Shown here in pieces: positions 55,475-64,000 of a stretch of DNA of 64,000 nt. The translations under genes were made by a program, and so were the position numbers. Origin of the DNA: Polynucleobacter sp. UK-Gri1-W3 (lineage in GTDB: Bacteria > Pseudomonadota > Gammaproteobacteria > Burkholderiales > Burkholderiaceae). The notes beneath the pieces were generated by a model. That model was given only the letters and a program-made list of their open reading frames with translations. It searched no databases and was not told the origin of the DNA. The DNA lies in the NCBI RefSeq assembly GCF_018881595.1, contig NZ_JACVQA010000008.1, forward strand, positions 414,061-478,060, in the 5' to 3' direction. Within the stretch, counting starts at the first letter, position 1. Each line of letters starts with the position of its first letter.

Positions 55475-57729
55475 AACGTCGGACCATGATCCTCAGCACT
55501 TTGGGCATAGCTGGTGCACTGATTGTAGGGTGGGGAGCTCTGCCTGCCCGCTCAAGACTGGGTAAGCCTGATAATTTCTACGCTGATGAGGGGGCCATCT
55601 CACTCAATGGTTGGATTCAGATTGCTCCAGATGGCAGTGTAGGACTAGCTATGAATAAAAGCGAAATGGGGCAAGGTATTTTTAATGCCCTGATGATGCT
55701 TGTGGCAGAAGAATTAAACGTCCCAATGACTAGTATTTATCTTCACCAGGCTGCTTATGACGGTATTTACGGCAATGTAGCGCTATTTATGGGAGCCCTA
55801 CCGCTCCATCCTGTCGTCAATGACGGTGAAAAACCTTTCATTATGAAAAGTGGTGAATGGCTTGTTGGCAAAGTTGCTCGTGAATTGGGCATCAATGCTA
55901 CTGGTGGCTCTACTTCAGTAGTAGATTCGTGGCTCAATTTACGTTATGCTGCAGCCACAGCAAAAGCTAGCCTGCTAATGGCTGCATCCAAACAATGGAA
56001 TGTACCCACCAAAGATCTACAGGTAGCAAATGGAAAAATTATTGGTCCTGGTGGAAATTTTGCCAACTTTGGAGAATTTGCTAAAAAGGCTGCAGCTCTA
56101 ACGCCAAATGAAGTGGCGTTAAAAGATCGCAAAGAATGGGAAGTTATTGGCAGGGATACGAAACGCGTAGACATCCCATCAAAGACGGATGGTTCAGCAA
56201 TATTTGGAATAGATATCAGACTTCCAAACATGCTTTATGCAACTATAGTTCAAGCTCCAATGATGGGTGGCAGCATTAAGGAGCTAGACACAAACCAGAA
56301 TGTACCTGGGTTACTTAAGATTGTTCCGCTCAAGAGCTATGCAGGATCAGCCAATGGTTTTGCCGTTGTTGGTAAAACAACTTGGGATGCCATGCAAGGC
56401 TCAAAACAAGTCAAAGTTCAGTGGGCCGAGAGAAAAGATGGCGCCATCAATACCGATCAAATATTAAAGACACTCCAAGAAAATATAAAAACGGATAACG
56501 GATTTACTTTCTATAAAACAGGTGATACAACAGAGGCCGAGAAGAAGGCCAGAAAAGTTATCGAAGCCAGCTATTCTGCTCCCTATTTGGCACATGCAAC
56601 TCTCGAGCCAATGAATTGCACTGTGCAAATTAAAAATGGTCAAGTGGATGTTTGGGTGCCAACTCAAATTCCAGGACTAGCGAGAGCACTAGCTGCAAAA
56701 ATCGCCAATGTTCCAGTTGCGAAAGTAAATCTTCATGTGACTCTATTGGGCGGTGGATTTGGACGACGCCTAGAGCTTGATTTTGTCTCCCAAGCTGTGC
56801 AAGTTGCCATGACTACTGATGGGAGACCTGTTCAGCTAACTTGGTCTCGAGAACAAGATATGGCCAACGATTTTTATCGACCAATGCAAGCTACCCAGCT
56901 CAAAGCATCCCTCAATGAAAAAGGTCAAGTAGATAGCTTGCGCATTGTCTCTGCTGGTGACGCCATTACCCCCCGATGGATGGAGCGGGTTTCCATTCCT
57001 TTGGCTGGTCCAATTGATGCCCCAGATAAAACAGCATCAGAAGGACTATTTGACTTTCCATATGCCTTTACCAATCAGCACATTTCTCATATATCAACTC
57101 ATATGGGTGTACCAGTTGGTTATTGGCGTTCTGTTGGTCATTCACAAAACGCCTTCTTCCTAGAAAGCTTCATTGATGAATTGGCTTATGCAACTCAACA
57201 AGACCCACTCGCTTTTAGAGAATCCCTGCTTACAGATGCGCCGCGCTATTTAGCGGTCTTACAACTTGCTGCCAAAAAAGCAAATTGGGGTGGACCTCTT
57301 CCAAGCGGTCATTCCAGAGGAATTGCACTGCATGAATCCTTCGGCTCGATTGTGGCGCAAGTCATTGAAGCATCCATTCAGAATGGAAAGCCTAAGGTCC
57401 ATAAAGTAGTTTGTGCAATTGACTGTGGCACAGTAGTTAACCCCAATACAGTTGCCCAGCAAATACAAAGCGCAGTCAATTTTGGATTAACGGCAGCCTT
57501 GTATGGCAAGATAGACATCAAAGATGGTGTTGTTCAGCAAACGAATTTCACTAGCTACCCAATGATGAGTATGGCAGAGTCACCCCAAGTAGAGACTTGG
57601 ATCGTGCCCAGCACGAGGGCGCCAGCAGGTGTGGGTGAGCCAGGTGTGCCTCCTATTGCCCCAGCCCTCAGTAATGCATTATTTGCATTAACTGGCAACC
57701 GCATCAGAAAGCTACCTTTATTAGCTTAG
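55471..57729 (+). CDS. iorB: Molybdopterin-binding large subunit of an isoquinoline-1-oxidoreductase-type dehydrogenase
   Basis: 752 residues. N-terminus MKRRTMILSTLGIAGALIVGW carries a twin-arginine-like signal plus a membrane segment, so it is probably anchored to the periplasmic side. Molybdenum-domain segments LNVPMTSIYLHQAAYDG, LLGGGFGRRLELDF, YWRSVGHSQNAFFLESFIDELA and GVGEPGVPPIAPAL, with the last bearing the conserved catalytic Glu region. This subgroup includes aldehyde dehydrogenases that use a cytochrome c partner; none is adjacent here. Substrate could be an aldehyde from alkane oxidation. No maturation gene follows. Confidence 0.92.
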   Translation: MKRRTMILSTLGIAGALIVGWGALPARSRLGKPDNFYADEGAISLNGWIQIAPDGSVGLAMNKSEMGQGIFNALMMLVAEELNVPMTSIYLHQAAYDGIYGNVALFMGALPLHPVVNDGEKPFIMKSGEWLVGKVARELGINATGGSTSVVDSWLNLRYAAATAKASLLMAASKQWNVPTKDLQVANGKIIGPGGNFANFGEFAKKAAALTPNEVALKDRKEWEVIGRDTKRVDIPSKTDGSAIFGIDIRLPNMLYATIVQAPMMGGSIKELDTNQNVPGLLKIVPLKSYAGSANGFAVVGKTTWDAMQGSKQVKVQWAERKDGAINTDQILKTLQENIKTDNGFTFYKTGDTTEAEKKARKVIEASYSAPYLAHATLEPMNCTVQIKNGQVDVWVPTQIPGLARALAAKIANVPVAKVNLHVTLLGGGFGRRLELDFVSQAVQVAMTTDGRPVQLTWSREQDMANDFYRPMQATQLKASLNEKGQVDSLRIVSAGDAITPRWMERVSIPLAGPIDAPDKTASEGLFDFPYAFTNQHISHISTHMGVPVGYWRSVGHSQNAFFLESFIDELAYATQQDPLAFRESLLTDAPRYLAVLQLAAKKANWGGPLPSGHSRGIALHESFGSIVAQVIEASIQNGKPKVHKVVCAIDCGTVVNPNTVAQQIQSAVNFGLTAALYGKIDIKDGVVQQTNFTSYPMMSMAESPQVETWIVPSTRAPAGVGEPGVPPIAPALSNALFALTGNRIRKLPLLA

Positions 57730-57748
57730 CTTTTGGAATGAAACTTAT

Positions 57749-59347
57749 TTAAGCTTCGGCTCGAATAAGATCAACTGCTTTTTCAGCGATTGCGATGATG
57801 GGCGCATTGGTATTGCCCCCAATAAGGGTTGGCATGATCGATCCATCAACCACCCTTAGACCCTCAATTCCATGAACTTTTAATTGAGAGTCGACGACTG
57901 CCATTGGGTCATTACCCATTTTGCAGGTACCCACTGGGTGATACACGGTATCTGATCTTTGCCTGATAATGTGACGAATATCATCATCTGTTTTTACATA
58001 AGGCGTAAAAATATCTTTCTTACGAATCTTAGTAAACGTTGGGGTATCCATTAATTTTTTAGTTAATTTATAGCCTTTAACTAAAGTCTCTAGATCCTCA
58101 TCTTCTTTTAGGAAGCCAGGATCAATTAAGGGTGATTCATTCATACTTGCGCTAGCTAATGTTACTTGACCACGACTCTTCGGCCTAAGAACGCATACGT
58201 GACATGAGTATCCATGAGCCATATGGAGTTTTCTTGCATGATCGTCTACTAGACTAACCACAAAATGCAACTGCACATCTGGAGCCTCTAAGCTCGGATC
58301 CGTTTTCAGGAATCCACCTCCTTCGGCAAAGTTGGTCGCCAACAGGCCTTCGCGAGAGCGAACATACTTCACAATCTCACCCGTAAGTTTGACTGTGCCG
58401 CCAAGTGAAATGCCAATTAGATCAAGACTATCTGCAGAATAACCAAAGATAAAGTCGGGATGATCTTGTAGATTTTGACCAACGCCTGGCAAATCATGGA
58501 CCAGCGGAATGCCAAACTTTTGCAGTTCTTTTTCAGGCCCCACTCCAGAAACCATTAACAATTGAGGGGAGTTAAAGGCGCCGGCACACAAGATCACTTC
58601 TTTATTTGCGCGAATGCTATACCGCTTGCCGCCTTGGTTATAGCTCACACCAACTGCACGCTTACCTTCGAATAATATGCGCTCGACTTGAACGCCAGTT
58701 TGAACATTTAAATTAGAGCGCTTGCCCATATATGGATGAATATAGCCGCGCGCAGCACTCCAACGCTCACCATTTTTATGAGTCACTTGATAGATACCCA
58801 GACCCTCTTGTTCCTCGCCATTAAAGTCATGGTTGATATTAAATCCAGCTTCTTTAGCGGCCTCTAAATAAAATTGTTGAAAGGGATTATGGGATTGAAG
58901 ATTGGAAACATGTAAAGGGCCATCATTTCCGTGGAACTCATCAGCTATAGCGGCGTTATTTTCGCTTTTTTTGAAATAAGGTAGCAGGTCTTGATATGAC
59001 CAGCCATCATTTCCTAATGCTGCCCAGTGGTCATAGTCCGATTTATGGCCGCGGATATAAATCATTGCATTAATTGCTGAGGAGCCTCCAAGACACTTTC
59101 CTCTGGGTTGATATCCACGACGTCCATTTAAGCCCGATTGCCTTACGGTCTCATAAGCGTAATTGTTTAATGGGGTAGGCAGCATAGCAACAGCGCCAGC
59201 CGGAGTCTTCACAACCCAACTATCGCCCTTGCCGCCCGCCTCTAGTAGCACTACTGAGGTGCTGGCATCTTCGCTTAGGCGCCCTGCCACAACTGAGCCA
59301 CCAGATCCTCCGCCAATCACAACATAGTCATAGCTATGTGAAGTCAT
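57749..59347 (-). CDS. GMC-family FAD alcohol dehydrogenase (choline dehydrogenase/AlkJ-like)
   Basis: 532 residues. FAD-binding VVIGGGSGGSVVAGRLS, the GMC signature PRGKCLGGSSAINAMIYIRGH and the C-terminal catalytic His in TVYHPVGTCKMGND, followed by LIGGNTNAPIIAIAEKAVD. Sequence resembles both choline dehydrogenases and AlkJ, which oxidises alkanols to aldehydes. It lies nine bases after the AlkB-type monooxygenase on the same strand, so the alkanol-oxidising role is favoured. Confidence 0.9.
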   Translation of the reverse strand: MTSHSYDYVVIGGGSGGSVVAGRLSEDASTSVVLLEAGGKGDSWVVKTPAGAVAMLPTPLNNYAYETVRQSGLNGRRGYQPRGKCLGGSSAINAMIYIRGHKSDYDHWAALGNDGWSYQDLLPYFKKSENNAAIADEFHGNDGPLHVSNLQSHNPFQQFYLEAAKEAGFNINHDFNGEEQEGLGIYQVTHKNGERWSAARGYIHPYMGKRSNLNVQTGVQVERILFEGKRAVGVSYNQGGKRYSIRANKEVILCAGAFNSPQLLMVSGVGPEKELQKFGIPLVHDLPGVGQNLQDHPDFIFGYSADSLDLIGISLGGTVKLTGEIVKYVRSREGLLATNFAEGGGFLKTDPSLEAPDVQLHFVVSLVDDHARKLHMAHGYSCHVCVLRPKSRGQVTLASASMNESPLIDPGFLKEDEDLETLVKGYKLTKKLMDTPTFTKIRKKDIFTPYVKTDDDIRHIIRQRSDTVYHPVGTCKMGNDPMAVVDSQLKVHGIEGLRVVDGSIMPTLIGGNTNAPIIAIAEKAVDLIRAEA

Positions 59348-59356
59348 GCTGTCTCC

Positions 59357-60517
59357 TTAATTGCACCAGCGCTGATATAGTTTTCTGCTGGCCGATGGCT
59401 GAATATTTATTTTACTTAGATCACCAGTGTAGTGTTTCACTACACGATGATCCATCAAGGCAAACCAGAATGGTGGAAAGTAAGCCAAGGTAATCATGGA
59501 TGCATACCCACCCGGTAATTGCGGTGCTTTATCAAAATGTCGCAGCGCTTGATAACGTCTAGTTGGATGGGCGTGATGATCAGAATGACGCTGTAGGTGA
59601 TACAACAAAATGTTTCCAACTATATGGTTGCTATTCCAAGAGTGCTCTGGTGCACAGCGCACATACTCACCATTTTGATCTTTTTGACGCAATAGTCCGT
59701 AGTGTTCTACATAGTTAACAACCTCCAACATCGAGGCAGCGTAGATGCCCTGAAGGACAAGAAAGATCAGGGCTGCCCATCCCAACCAAAGTATGAGAAC
59801 ACCATACAAGAGAACGGTTAAAGACCAAGCTTGGAGATTTTCATTCTGGATACTCCAAACACCCTTTCCTTTTCTTTTTAAGCGTTCTCGCTCTAATTCC
59901 CATGCGGAAATTAGGCTGCCCAATACAGTACGCGGCAGAAATACCCAAAAACTTTCTCCCATACGGGCGCTAGCAGGATCCTCTGGTGTTGCCACCCGCT
60001 TGTGATGGCCGCGGTTATGTTCCACAAAGAAGTGGCCATACATACTGGAAGCTAATGCCAATTTAGAAAGCCAGCGATCTACAGACTCTTGTTTATGCCC
60101 TAACTCATGTGCAGTTCCAATGCCAATACCGTTGATTGATCCCACGGTAAATACTAAAGCGATGTAGGCATACCAATCTAAAGACTGAGTCGCTGCCAGC
60201 CAAGTTCCATAAACTGTTCCAATGAGTTGAAACGGAACATAGAGCCAAACCAGCGCGCGATAAAAGAAATCTTTATTTAAGTTGTTCACGGCGGATTCTG
60301 GAGGATTACTAAAGTCTTCACCAAAAGTCAGATCTAAGATTGGTAGAGCACTATGAATAATGGCTGGGGCAAAAAGCAAATAGAGCCAATGACCCGTCAA
60401 TACGAATGCCAGAATAGAGGCGGTAAAAGCAAATGGAATGGTTGGGCTAAATAACCAAAGCCAGCGCTTATCATTCCACTCTGGATTTTGGATTGTAGTT
60501 ATGCCATTCATAACCAC
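59357..60517 (-). CDS. alkB: Alkane 1-monooxygenase AlkB
   Basis: 386 residues from GTG 60517 (ATG 60511 is the alternative). Non-haem di-iron hydroxylase with several membrane helices. All histidine boxes are present: HELGHK (137-142), EHNRGHHKRVATPED (166-180) and LQRHSDHH (308-315). The AlkB marker NYVEHYG is at 268-274, and PTRRYQ follows the third box. These exceed the minimum shared with other membrane desaturases, so true alkane/alkyl hydroxylation is likely. It would turn a terminal CH3 into CH2OH using O2 and a rubredoxin. No rubredoxin gene is in the window. Confidence 0.95.
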   Translation of the reverse strand: MVMNGITTIQNPEWNDKRWLWLFSPTIPFAFTASILAFVLTGHWLYLLFAPAIIHSALPILDLTFGEDFSNPPESAVNNLNKDFFYRALVWLYVPFQLIGTVYGTWLAATQSLDWYAYIALVFTVGSINGIGIGTAHELGHKQESVDRWLSKLALASSMYGHFFVEHNRGHHKRVATPEDPASARMGESFWVFLPRTVLGSLISAWELERERLKRKGKGVWSIQNENLQAWSLTVLLYGVLILWLGWAALIFLVLQGIYAASMLEVVNYVEHYGLLRQKDQNGEYVRCAPEHSWNSNHIVGNILLYHLQRHSDHHAHPTRRYQALRHFDKAPQLPGGYASMITLAYFPPFWFALMDHRVVKHYTGDLSKINIQPSASRKLYQRWCN

Positions 60518-60629
60518 ATCTTAGACTCTACACAAAAAAATTGCTTGATTAGATGGTCTGCATTTTTTAGGCGCTATGCTCAAAGTATCTCAGTAGAATC
60601 CCTAATGATGGGGCACCATTAAAGCCTGA

Positions 60630-62162
60630 TTAGTGACCGATAAGGCCCGATCCGAATGGAGGTTTAGATAACCAAATTAGGGGCATCAGCGCCACCAGAA
60701 TGAGGCCTGCCAATAGCATTAGCTGATTGGTTGAAAGCATGAATGCCTGAGAGGTAACCAAGTTATCAACCAAGGCATATCGCTGCATTTCCGTCATACC
60801 AAGTTGGGCGGCGGCATCCATCAATTGTCGGTATGCAAGATTACCTGTCTGAATATTGCTCATGAGGTTCTCATGCTGTCTAATCGCATTGTCTTGCCAG
60901 AGCGTAGTGGCAACTGCTGTTCCTACACTAGCACCCACATTTCTTAGGAAGTTGGATATACCAGTACCAGAGGCAATCTGACTGCCCCTTAATTGCGACA
61001 TAGAAATTGCAGACATCGGCATGAAGAATCCTGCAATACCTACACCCATAATAAGGCGAGCAAACATTAGTGTTTTTTCATCGACGCCCGTTGTAAAGCC
61101 AGCAGCCATCCAGCATCCAATAGCCATGGCGGCAAATCCAATGGTGGCAATGATTCTCGCATCAATGCGATGGATATTGGCTCCAAATAAAGGGCCACAA
61201 AATAAAGCCAATACTCCAGTGATTGCCATGACCTTGCCAGAGTTAAATGCGGTATAGCCCAATTGGGTTTGCAGCCATAAAGGGCCGATCACAATATAGA
61301 TGTAAAACGCAAAAGATCCAAGGCCTAAGCAAATGGCAGATGTGCGAAAGTTGACCAATTTAAATAAGCGTAAATCCACAATGGGGTGCTCTGCGCCTAA
61401 CTCCCAGAGAACAAAGGCAACCCAAGAGATCAGGGAGATCGTTGCTAAAGTTGCAATGAATGATGATGACAACCAATCTAATTCACTACCCTTGTCTAAG
61501 GCAATTTGCATCGAGGAGACAGCAGCAACTAGTAGCGCTATACCAATAAGATCAATTTTCTCTTTAGAGGACTCAGGCTTTGGAGCACCATACAACCAGT
61601 AGACCATCACAGCAACCAAAATGCCAAATGGCAAATTGATATAGAAAGCCCAACGCCACACCAAATTATCGGTAAGCCAACCGCCAATTAAGGGCCCCAA
61701 TACAGGCGCCACTATGGTAGTTGTCGCCCAAATACCCAATGCCATACCCCGCTTTGCTGGCGGATAACATTTCATGATCAAGGTTTGGGAAAGCGGAATC
61801 ATTGAAGCGCCAACAATGCCCTGCAAAATACGAGAAATGACCAATACCTCGAAGGATGGCGCCAACCCACATAGCATTGAAGCTATCGTAAAAAGTATCG
61901 TCGCGAAGATAAACTGACGCACCTCGCCAATTCTCTTGGCCAGGAAGCCGGTTAATGGCAAAAAGATAGCTTCGCTAACTGCATAGGAAGTAATAACCCA
62001 AGTCCCTTGAGTGGGGCTAATAGCAAAATCTCCTGCAATTGTTGGTAAAGCAACGTTTGCAATGGACATATCGAGAACGTTCATAAAGGAACCCAAGGCA
62101 AAAGCCAAGGTTCCAAGTACCAGCTTATATCCCTTGAGGGGTTCTAGCTCAGGCGCACTCAT
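60630..62162 (-). CDS. emrB: DHA2-family drug exporter, EmrB type
   Basis: 510 residues, 14 predicted membrane helices. Motif LDMSIANVALPTIAGDFAIS and motif C GPLIGGWLTDNLVWRWAFYINLPFG mark EmrB-type 14-TM transporters. It works with the adaptor encoded ten bases upstream and an outer-membrane channel. The efflux substrate is unknown. 112 bases separate it from alkB, without a terminator. Confidence 0.92.
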   Translation of the reverse strand: MSAPELEPLKGYKLVLGTLAFALGSFMNVLDMSIANVALPTIAGDFAISPTQGTWVITSYAVSEAIFLPLTGFLAKRIGEVRQFIFATILFTIASMLCGLAPSFEVLVISRILQGIVGASMIPLSQTLIMKCYPPAKRGMALGIWATTTIVAPVLGPLIGGWLTDNLVWRWAFYINLPFGILVAVMVYWLYGAPKPESSKEKIDLIGIALLVAAVSSMQIALDKGSELDWLSSSFIATLATISLISWVAFVLWELGAEHPIVDLRLFKLVNFRTSAICLGLGSFAFYIYIVIGPLWLQTQLGYTAFNSGKVMAITGVLALFCGPLFGANIHRIDARIIATIGFAAMAIGCWMAAGFTTGVDEKTLMFARLIMGVGIAGFFMPMSAISMSQLRGSQIASGTGISNFLRNVGASVGTAVATTLWQDNAIRQHENLMSNIQTGNLAYRQLMDAAAQLGMTEMQRYALVDNLVTSQAFMLSTNQLMLLAGLILVALMPLIWLSKPPFGSGLIGH

Positions 62163-62171
62163 GAGGACTAA

Positions 62172-63140
62172 TTATGACTTCTTAGCGTTCATCAATAAAG
62201 ACTGAATATGGCGCTCAGCCTTATCAAGTTGCTTTTGATAAATAGTAGTGTCGCTAATCGGGCCTTTATCCATCGCTTGTAGTGAACTACCATCGCGATT
62301 GCTGGTATCAACTTTGACATTCATTGATAAGCCAATATTTAGAGGATATTTATTTAATTCATTACTATCCAGTGCGATTCTCACAGGTAAGCGCTGCACT
62401 ACTTTTACCCAATTTCCTGTGGCATTCTGAGGTGGCAAGAGAGCTAAAGTGGAACCTGTTCCAGGGGCAAAGCCTACTACCTTTCCATGAAATTCCATCT
62501 TACCTCCATAAATATCAGACTCTAATTTGACAGGCTGTCCAATGCGAATATTTTTGAGCTGATCTTCTTTAAAATTGGCATCCACCCAAATCTGATCGCC
62601 AGCAACCATCAGTGCTAGCTGAGTGCCTGGAGCTACGCGCTGGCCAACTTGAGCATACCGCTTTGCTATTGTGGCTTTGGCTGGACTTTGAACATCAACT
62701 CGAAGCAGATTGATGTAGGCTTGGCGGGCATTAGCTATCGCCTTTAGCAAGGCCAACTGAGAGTGTTCCAGCTCCTCTTTTGACACACTGGCATCGCCTT
62801 GTAAGGCCTTACGCTTTTGATAATCTGCATTCGCATTACGCAAATCGATATCTGCTTTTTCTGACACAATCTGCACTTCTGTAGGGTCAATCCTAAAGAG
62901 TATTTGACCCTCCTCGACAGATTGGGTTTCAGAAACATTGACAGTGGCAATCGCTCCTTCTATTTGGGATACAACCTGAATCTGAGAACCTGCTACATAT
63001 GCATCATCAGTAGATTCTGAATTACGGCTAAAAATAAGCCAGTACAGCAGCCCTAAAAAAAAGATGCCAATCAGGATCGCGAAAAAGATCTTGAAAGCTT
63101 TTGGTCGATTAAAACCGCCATTGTTTGTAGTAGTGTCCAT
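62172..63140 (-). CDS. emrA: HlyD/EmrA-type membrane fusion protein
   Basis: 322 residues. N-terminal anchor IFFAILIGIFFLGLLYWLIF, lipoyl-like halves separated by a coiled coil (about 90-140), then barrel segments with DVQSPAKATIAKRYAQVGQRVAPG. Periplasmic adaptor linking EmrB to the TolC-like channel. Second gene of a three-gene set. Confidence 0.93.
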   Translation of the reverse strand: MDTTTNNGGFNRPKAFKIFFAILIGIFFLGLLYWLIFSRNSESTDDAYVAGSQIQVVSQIEGAIATVNVSETQSVEEGQILFRIDPTEVQIVSEKADIDLRNANADYQKRKALQGDASVSKEELEHSQLALLKAIANARQAYINLLRVDVQSPAKATIAKRYAQVGQRVAPGTQLALMVAGDQIWVDANFKEDQLKNIRIGQPVKLESDIYGGKMEFHGKVVGFAPGTGSTLALLPPQNATGNWVKVVQRLPVRIALDSNELNKYPLNIGLSMNVKVDTSNRDGSSLQAMDKGPISDTTIYQKQLDKAERHIQSLLMNAKKS

Positions 63141-63160
63141 TGATATTCTGAGTGAAATAC

Positions 63161-64000
63161 TTATTGGGTTTGTCGGCTTAATTTCGCTTGAGTTTTAGAT
63201 TCAGATTTAGACTGAAGATAAGATCCACCTGAGGCCTGAACGAGCACCACATTGGCAGTTAACATTTTGGATTTGGCATCTGCATAGTTTTGCCCCTGCA
63301 ACAGATAAGCCTGCTCTGCAGTTAAAGACGCTTCTTTGGAGGCGATGCCAACCTCGCTTCTACTACGCGTAATTTCAAAATTTCTTCTGGCGCTTATCTC
63401 GGCATTAGCGAAGCCCTCATAATTAGCCTGTGTATTCTTCACGGATCCAATGCTATCGGCAACCTCACGCAAAGCTTGTGCAAGCTGCTCCTGATATGAG
63501 GCAATTGCTTGGTTTCGATTCGCTTCTTTGCCAGTTACGTTAGCATCAATTACGCCGCCATCAAAGATTGGCAGATTTATCGCAGGGCCGATACTAAATT
63601 GCTGACTTCTGCTAGAAAAAAGTTGGGATAAGCCAAATGATTGAACTCCGATGAAGCCCACAAGATTCACGTCCGGCAAGTACTCTAACTTTGCACCTTC
63701 TAGCTGTAGCTTTGCTACATCAATCTGACTTAACAATGCCTGTAAATCAGGCCTGCGCTCCAATAGATCGGATGGGATAACTTCGGGGAGACTAAGATTG
63801 TTTGCCTGAATAGAGGGGGCCTTGAGCGATTCGCCCCAGGTTGGGCCCTCTTGAACCAAAGCAGCAAGTTGATGCTGCATCATCTTCACACTCAAATTAG
63901 ACTGATTTAAATTAGCCTGAGCGGACTCTAGCTCTACTTTGCGTTGATTTACTATCAACGCATCAACTAGACCTGCGTGTTGACGGTCAATGGCAATGCG
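63161..64000 (-). CDS. TolC/NodT-type outer-membrane efflux protein, 5' end missing
   Basis: 279 residues are open to the right edge; the N-terminus with its lipobox or signal is outside. It shows outer-membrane efflux repeats: VELESAQANLNQSNLSVKMM, LLERRPDLQALLSQIDVAKLQLEGAKLEYLPDV, FDGGVIDANVTG and LTAEQAYLLQGQNYADAKSKM. RRPDLQALLSQIDVA is the RRPDV-like landmark of the family. It partners with the EmrAB pair 20 bases downstream. Confidence 0.92.
   Translation of the reverse strand, partial: RIAIDRQHAGLVDALIVNQRKVELESAQANLNQSNLSVKMMQHQLAALVQEGPTWGESLKAPSIQANNLSLPEVIPSDLLERRPDLQALLSQIDVAKLQLEGAKLEYLPDVNLVGFIGVQSFGLSQLFSSRSQQFSIGPAINLPIFDGGVIDANVTGKEANRNQAIASYQEQLAQALREVADSIGSVKNTQANYEGFANAEISARRNFEITRSRSEVGIASKEASLTAEQAYLLQGQNYADAKSKMLTANVVLVQASGGSYLQSKSESKTQAKLSRQTQ

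Overview
The window looks like chromosomal DNA of a free-living betaproteobacterium of the Burkholderiaceae, most likely Polynucleobacter or a close relative. The evidence is the moderate GC content, the gene order pgeF-rluD diverging from bamD, the thiC-thiO-thiS-thiG-thiE operon behind a TPP riboswitch, a ThiE with a long N-terminal extension, and protein sequences that read throughout as Burkholderiales. The genus is inferred from protein character and was not tested by a search. I see no insertion sequence, prophage, integrase or CRISPR array. Genes are densely packed, often overlap by 1-10 bases and share an even base composition.

Layout. 1-3.5 kb: housekeeping genes (pgeF, rluD, bamD, alr). 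3.5-7.1 kb: lplT, a secreted Cys-type Ntn-hydrolase and an outer-membrane-type protein. 7.2-16.3 kb, minus strand: a propionyl-CoA/methylmalonyl-CoA operon (mutase, MeaB, carboxylase subunits, a VOC epimerase candidate) running into tsaB, rimI and a probable holD. A divergent GntR/FCD regulator starts inside a perfect 22-bp palindrome. 17-22 kb: two small c-type cytochromes, then a CoxD/CoxE-like AAA+/VWA pair, a RidA protein, a MocA-like nucleotidyltransferase and XdhC, which resembles a molybdenum-hydroxylase maturation kit. 22-29.4 kb: parC/parE, a CaiB-type CoA-transferase with an MFS carrier and an overlapping 47-residue membrane microprotein. 29.4-37 kb: tRNA-Arg(CCT) followed by an inverted pair of perfect DnaA boxes, a NUDIX gene, the thiamine operon, convergent thiD and tRNA-Asn(GTT). 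37-43.6 kb: an unrecognised protein, trhP, a membrane protein, an outer-membrane-type protein with a doubtful start, an IlvD/Edd dehydratase, a thioesterase-fold protein and plsC.

43.7-60.5 kb is the most coherent accessory region. It holds a long-chain acyl-CoA synthetase, a TetR regulator, an acyl-CoA dehydrogenase, a fused 3-hydroxyacyl-CoA dehydrogenase/enoyl-CoA hydratase, a thiolase, a nitronate-monooxygenase-like protein, a crotonase, a two-subunit molybdenum hydroxylase of the isoquinoline oxidoreductase type, a GMC alcohol dehydrogenase and an AlkB alkane monooxygenase with all of its histidine boxes. Together these could oxidise a terminal methyl group to alcohol, aldehyde, acid and acyl-CoA, then beta-oxidise it. 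Odd-chain products could enter central metabolism through the methylmalonyl-CoA operon at 9-16 kb. The maturation genes at 18-22 kb could serve the molybdenum hydroxylase at 55 kb. These links are inferred from gene content. The window ends in an EmrAB/TolC-type efflux operon that is cut at the right edge.
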